From Cytospora piceicola (Eukaryota > Ascomycota > Sordariomycetes > Diaporthales > Cytosporaceae): DNA of 64,000 nucleotides. Position 1 is the stretch's first letter; every line of letters starts with the position of its first letter. The position numbers and the translations under genes are program-made. Below, piece after piece: positions 59,145 to 64,000 of the stretch. The stretch spans positions 1 to 64,000 of the forward strand of contig JALQBC010000054.1 of NCBI GenBank assembly GCA_023375675.1. The letters are read 5' to 3'. The notes beneath the pieces are model-generated. The model searched no databases and was not told the DNA's origin. It saw only the letters and a list, made by a program, of their open reading frames with translations.

Positions 59145-61005
59145 TGCAAATGGAATTTGTCTTTTTACAAAGGCGTCGCGGTCAGCGTTGTCCGCATCGG
59201 CCTCTATCTTGGAACAAGAGGGTGGGAAAATCTCTTGATGACGAACGGACGCGGACGCTGTGAGGCTGCGAGGCTATATCGAAGATCCTAGTAATCTAGA
59301 TAATCAATAATATTAGGCCCACCAGGTCACCTGACTGCCCTCAGGTCGACCTGCCTAAACGACTACTTATAGGGGCCTTCCCTTCCCTCAGGCACCACCA
59401 ACACTATTACCTCTAATATTAAGGACTTACACCCATTTGCCTATTGTCTCTATTGTTCCCCCACCTCGCCCACCATACTATTTATCGTGACCTTCGTACA
59501 GACGCCCCTGCAGAAATCATACGTGACGCTTGTCATACTGTTCTGCAATCTTGCTGCCCTGTAATTTTACCGTAAGGGATGTATAAGGTTAGTATGTAGT
59601 TATATTCTTGACTCTCTGGTCTTGCTTTGCTTCACGCACCACCAGGGAGTTACACATGTTCTCTCAATTATATCTTTCTCAAGTCAGACGCAAGCTTTTC
59701 TCGGGTACTTTCAGCCCCGAAAACAGGTTCGCAAACGACTTTCGTCCAGATTCCGTAGCTCAGTGGAAGAGTATGGCCTCAAACATCCGATGCTCCAGAT
59801 TAGCGCGATGGACGGCGGGAGATCCAATACGATGCAAACAATATCAAAAAGCGAGCACAGTGCCAGTTCCAAGTACCATAATATACATTCAGAAGATAGT
59901 TACTCTAGAATAAAGTAGTCGGTGTTTCCCCTTGACGCTTTCGATCACGAGTCTCACTGACCTCGATCCCTTTCATACGAGACATCAACGCCGGACTAGA
60001 TGTTTTTGTGGCTCAGGCCAGCTTTATCCAGGTGGTTATCTCCTGAAAACATGCCGACATCATTCTGTAACTGATAGCGGAGGTGTACACCATTGTCAAG
60101 CTATGGGCAGATAATTGCAAGGCACTTGTTCTGTGAGCCCGAAGAGATGGCGAGTCTTAGGACTCGATCCTCTGGGTTCAATCTCAGAAAATGACAAGCT
60201 CAAATCGCAATCCAAGGAGTCCCGGAACAGCCAAATATCCGAAATTGGCCATGTTCTACATCTCGCCAGCAGACATTATCCCTCTGCATAAACACTCGAC
60301 AGCATTTGAGGCCGAAGCAGTAATCTCTGGTCCGTGTTTGAGAATTTCTGGAATCGATGCTATCTGTGCTCTAATTTGACGATGCCTTTTGAAAGTCAGG
60401 GTGATGAAAGCCCAAAACCTTGGTTACTCGGTTGGAGAGAACGAGGATGCTGGTTCCGTGGTCCGACTGCATTCACTTGTCGACGTGAGGAATGAATCTC
60501 TCATCATCTCCAAACCCTATCTTGCAAATCTCGCCAACTTCAACCAAAACTGCATGCCGTGCTGGGTCTTAACTCCACCAGGCGTCAGTCTTAGTACTAT
60601 AGCGCGAACCATTTAGGGCTACGCCAAGTCTGTCAACCCCAGTGCCCTGCTGGGGCGTATACTCTAGCAAGGGACGGGTTAAGTTCAGCTATCGACGGAT
60701 CTTCGATAGTTTTATCCACTTCTCATATTACCACCTTTGGAATCTCGGCAACGGTGTGTGCGATGACGGGGGAAAGCCAGCTGCGATATGGGTATTGACG
60801 CGAACTATAAATGCGTTCACTGGCACTCAATTTGTACTGCCAAAGCTGGCCAATAGGGGTGAGGAGCTTATAGTCTATAATGAAGGTATTTGAAGAGGAC
60901 TCGGAACTGTTGCTAGAGTATGAGGGACTTTTGGGGTATGCCGCGTCCATGTCATGAGGAACCTCGTCTGATCGAAGTCGGTTCAGACGCCACAGATGTG
61001 ATCAA

Positions 61006-61073
<68 letters not shown>

Positions 61074-61854
61074 GATTTTGTGTCCTCCTCCTAAGTTCCC
61101 TATCTCATTGAGCATTCCACAGTTGATTATGGTATCGCCTACAAGCTGAGAAATCTTCGAGCACCCACCTGGGTAATTTAATGTGCCTAGAAAGACATAG
61201 GTGATTCTTATAAGATCGCAGGATGTGATTCGAGCGTGTCGGTTTCTTACAGCCTATAGTGGATGAAATCCCAGACCACTCTTCCTCCCGATGTCAGAAA
61301 CAAACAGGACAACGAGTTCAGCACCGCGACGTCTGTGGCTGCGAGGATGACTTCACGGAGCCAAAGAACTGTGGAGTCAGGTGTGTACACATAAGATACA
61401 ATGGATACAATGAATAAGACATGACGAACCCAAGTCCAAGAAGCTGGAAGTCCGGTGTGTAAGATTCTCAAGATAATATATAATTGATAACCCTGAACAA
61501 ATGCGAGTCCAGGTAATGGAGATACACGTGTGTAAGGTGACTAACAGGACATGAAATCAATAAGACTTCACAAGTGCTTGGTCAGTAATTATAAGCAATT
61601 GGACATTACAGTCCGGCATGATCGATAATCATTTTGCCATTCGTTAATATTCACTTGCAATCGGTGAACGATAGGATTATGAACTTGATTTCATCAAAAG
61701 AGCTATAGTCCCTATCATTTGGGTCTCTTGAAGTGAGGAGATCGTGGGCGGCTCGAGATTTCTCGTCTAGTCTATCTTCACCTTCCCGTCTACACTTTCA
61801 AGTGCGAATCATATATACTTTTGAGTTCACCAGTTTGTGTTTAAACCTACAAGA
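59145..61854. other. degenerate intergenic region
   Basis: 2.7 kb with stops in all frames over long distances and no confident gene. A plus-strand phrase near 60240 (SEIGHVLHLASRHYPSA) weakly recalls the start of a PKS C-methyltransferase domain, but motif I is not visible. A compound (CA)n(TA)n microsatellite lies at 61006-61070. Confidence 0.4.
61006..61070. repeat. (CA)n(TA)n compound microsatellite
   Basis: CA repeats run directly into TA repeats. The TA part may have arisen from the CA part by CpA-directed transition. Confidence 0.9.
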
Positions 61855-63400
61855 TGACCGCTCAAATACATGGGCGTATGTCTCTGCAGAGGCTCGAGAC
61901 GACAATGGCTCAAATATTCCAACCAGCAACGGAATGAGCAATAACAACGCCGATTCAGATCAATCTTCTCCAGTTGCTATTGTTGGTATGAGTTGCAAGT
62001 TCGGTGCAAATACCACGAATAACCAAGTTATGGGATCTCTGCGCTGCGGGACAGGACGGCTGGTTACCGATTCCCCACGGTCGTTTTGCTGTTAAGTCTA
62101 TGTATCATCCCGATGGCTAAAGATTTGATAGGGTTAGTACCCCCCCCCCCCTTATTATCTTTGTTTCGACTGCGCAGTGGTCGGGGGCGCCGAAGATTTC
62201 TACAACTTTATAACACTATGCTCAAGGCGGACTTTGCCTGGAAGACGATATCGTCGCTTTTGGTGCAGGATTCTTTAGTGTATCAGCCGAGTCCTGCAGT
62301 GTAAGAGACATGTCTAGCTAGGATAGCTTCTCTATCTAGCTAAGGGATTAAAAAAATTACTCGAATAAAATAAAATGCGTAGTCAGTTGATGTTCTTGAT
62401 GGAATCAGTCTGTGGAGCAATAAAACATGGTTGATTTTCAGAAAACCTTTATAATTCCCCGGGATTTGCAACTGTCTTTTCTTAGCTCTTCGGCGAGGAC
62501 TATTCCGAAGGCCTCATGAAGAATCCCGAGTATTTGCCGCCGTCCTTCATCACGACTAGCGGGACGGCCATGTACTTAAATCGGATATCTCACTTCTTTG
62601 GCTTCACAGGACTCGCAAAGAGGATCGATACAGGTTTCTCGGGCAGCCTGGTAGCGCTACATATCTAGCATGTCGCAACCTCCAACTGGAAAGTCGAATC
62701 TAGCCACTGCCGTGGGTAGCAGTATTATGTTGAGTCCTTATATGTGTATTACCTTGTCTAACATGGGCGTTCTCGGCAAGGAAGATCGATTCTACTTATT
62801 GTACCTTCGCTCGGGCGGTTTTAGACGAGGTGAGGGCGTAGCCACACTGAGTCTCGGTCCGTTTTGTGCGACGGCGATTACGTCCACGCAGTCATCCGCG
62901 AGTCGGTGCTGAAGCAAGATGGAAAGACATCCATGATAACATTCCCCTCCCTGAAAACGCACTAAAGACTCATCGTAGAGTGCTATAGGCGAGTGGAACT
63001 AGACATCCCACAGACTGGCTACGCCGTGAGGCCATCGCACGCACTTCTCAAGCTGCAAAGGACCGAGCTGAAGATGATGCAGTGTTTTTCGGCCCGGTTG
63101 AAATTGACGCTGGTCATAGAAAAAGCGTCAGTGGCCTTGCGGCGATTGTCAAAACTGTGAATGCCCTTCACAAACGGCTCATCCCACCAAACCTGAACTA
63201 CGAGAAGCCCGATCCGAGGACTTCTCTAGCACCATGGAAAGTGCAAGTTCTGCGTATTCTTGTCCCGTGTCATGACAACAGAACGCTAGGGGCCTCAATC
63301 AATAGCTTTCGGTACGGAGGAGCCAAGTTACATCTGATTATCAAGGGCACTCCCAACATATACATAGACGGTACGACTGACACAGATGACACAATCGGTA
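61855..63400 (+). pseudogene. second HR-PKS remnant: ketosynthase domain
   Basis: ATG 61855 is followed by a leader and then, in another frame, PVAIVGMSCKFG at about 61970. Further KS blocks appear in order with frame changes: DDIVAFGAGFFSVSAES near 62250, LFGEDYSEGLMKNPEYL and NRISHFFGF at 62490-62610, the active-site region DTGFSGSLVALH with Phe (62636-62638) in place of the catalytic Cys, SNMGVLGKEDRF and RRGEGVATLSLG at 62755-62860, AVIRESVLKQDGKTS near 62890, then AGHRKSVSGLAAIVKTV and LIPPNLNYEKPDP at 63105-63225, and INSFRYGGAK near 63300. The HGTGT loop is deleted at about 63022. KS C-terminal blocks also occur at 47.7 kb, so this is a separate PKS. No AT follows before the window ends. 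Confidence 0.85.
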
Positions 63401-64000
63401 GTAATAAGGAAGAAGCTTCTCTGTCGCTATATCTACATTCTGGGCCGAGGTATCGGCATTATTACAATATTATTCGGTATTTGTCAAGTTTGCCATGCAT
63501 ATTGTCGCCAAAAATGGGCATTCCAGGGCCGAATCCCAAGACAACAAAAGCCGTGGACCAAAAGCTAACAGGCATTGTGCGCCCGGACAATGTGAAGTCC
63601 GTCTACGCATAATCACCTCGGATCACGCCTCGAGAGTGATGCACCATAGATAGCAGTATTGCATTTGATAATCGATTAGTCGTTCAATAGGAATGCCTGA
63701 CCAAGAAAGTCGATATGTCCAGCAATAGAAGTGGTGGTTTCCTTGGTGAAGCCTGAAAGCCCATTGTGTATTTGGGCGCTCCACACAGTGTACCTTGTTC
63801 ACCAAGACAGTCTTCGGCCAACTCACCACCAAGGTCAATTGGGATCCAAGCTCAAGAATAAATTACGTTTTGGGCTATTCTCAACAGCTCTTACTTAGAA
63901 GTTTTGGTTGTCGGGTCAACCTATCGTTGCCTCTGTAAAGCTATGTATAACTATGTATGATGTGGTGTTCATGTTGAGGTGGGTGGCACAGTGTACTACC
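63401..64000. other. right end of window, no supported gene
   Basis: 600 bp after the KS remnant. A frame continuing to 63612 shows no recognised domain, and AT sequence expected after a KS is not seen. Confidence 0.45.

Noticed and set aside
59756..59766. TAGCTCAGTGG resembling a tRNA A box
   Set aside because: No B box (GGTTCRANNCC) at the right distance and no cloverleaf could be drawn.
60191..60420. Possible PKS C-methyltransferase remnant
   Set aside because: Only a weak resemblance before motif I; the glycine-rich SAM-binding motif is not visible.

Overview
The window looks like an accessory or repeat-flanked region from a filamentous ascomycete (Pezizomycotina). Three things point there: short GT...AG introns of about 60-90 bp, GC-balanced genes separated by very AT-rich blocks, and decay by C-to-T / G-to-A transitions concentrated at CpA/TpG. 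The last is the signature of repeat-induced point mutation (RIP). The species cannot be named from sequence alone.

Layout. 1-3.34 kb: RIP-degraded repeat. 3.6-19.7 kb: GC-balanced island of six genes for uncharacterised proteins, three with hydrophobic anchors or several low-complexity tracts (3607-6060 -, 6422-7030 -, 7853-9760 +, 10057-11608 - with one intron, 15172-16194 -, 16643-19711 + with unresolved intron). 20.4-26.6 kb: a 6.2 kb RIP-degraded element with long terminal inverted repeats. 27.1-31.3 kb: a small chromodomain gene or relic, then a two-exon gene on the minus strand for a KDM4-like JmjC domain joined to a degenerate C-terminal SET domain. 31.3-36.4 kb: mostly empty. 36.4-40.1 kb: a Ulp1/C48-type protease gene with its catalytic triad but one in-frame TAG. 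40.1-41.0 kb: a decayed gene.

42.0-47.5 kb: second large RIP block. It holds a PIF1-like helicase scrap, a solo copy of the inverted-repeat arm, a short LTR element with 183-bp LTRs, and long GTAA-type arrays. It ends in a 13-bp minisatellite whose copies grade from fully transition-mutated to intact over about 350 bp, which reads as a record of RIP fading across a boundary.

47.5-64 kb: a dead secondary-metabolite cluster. A highly reducing polyketide synthase (HR-PKS) is present as KS C-terminus, AT, DH and first half of ER on the plus strand, with second half of ER, KR and ACP about 3.5 kb further right on the opposite strand. A cytochrome P450 pseudogene (minus), a pogo/Fot1-like MITE, several minisatellites and the KS domain of a second PKS follow. 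These genes carry stops, frameshifts, deletions and an inversion, unlike the transition-only decay of the AT blocks.

Only the gene islands at 3.6-19.7, 27-31 and 36-40 kb look potentially functional. Two of them encode chromatin- or SUMO-related domains (JmjC, SET, chromodomain, Ulp1), but no shared pathway can be shown from sequence.
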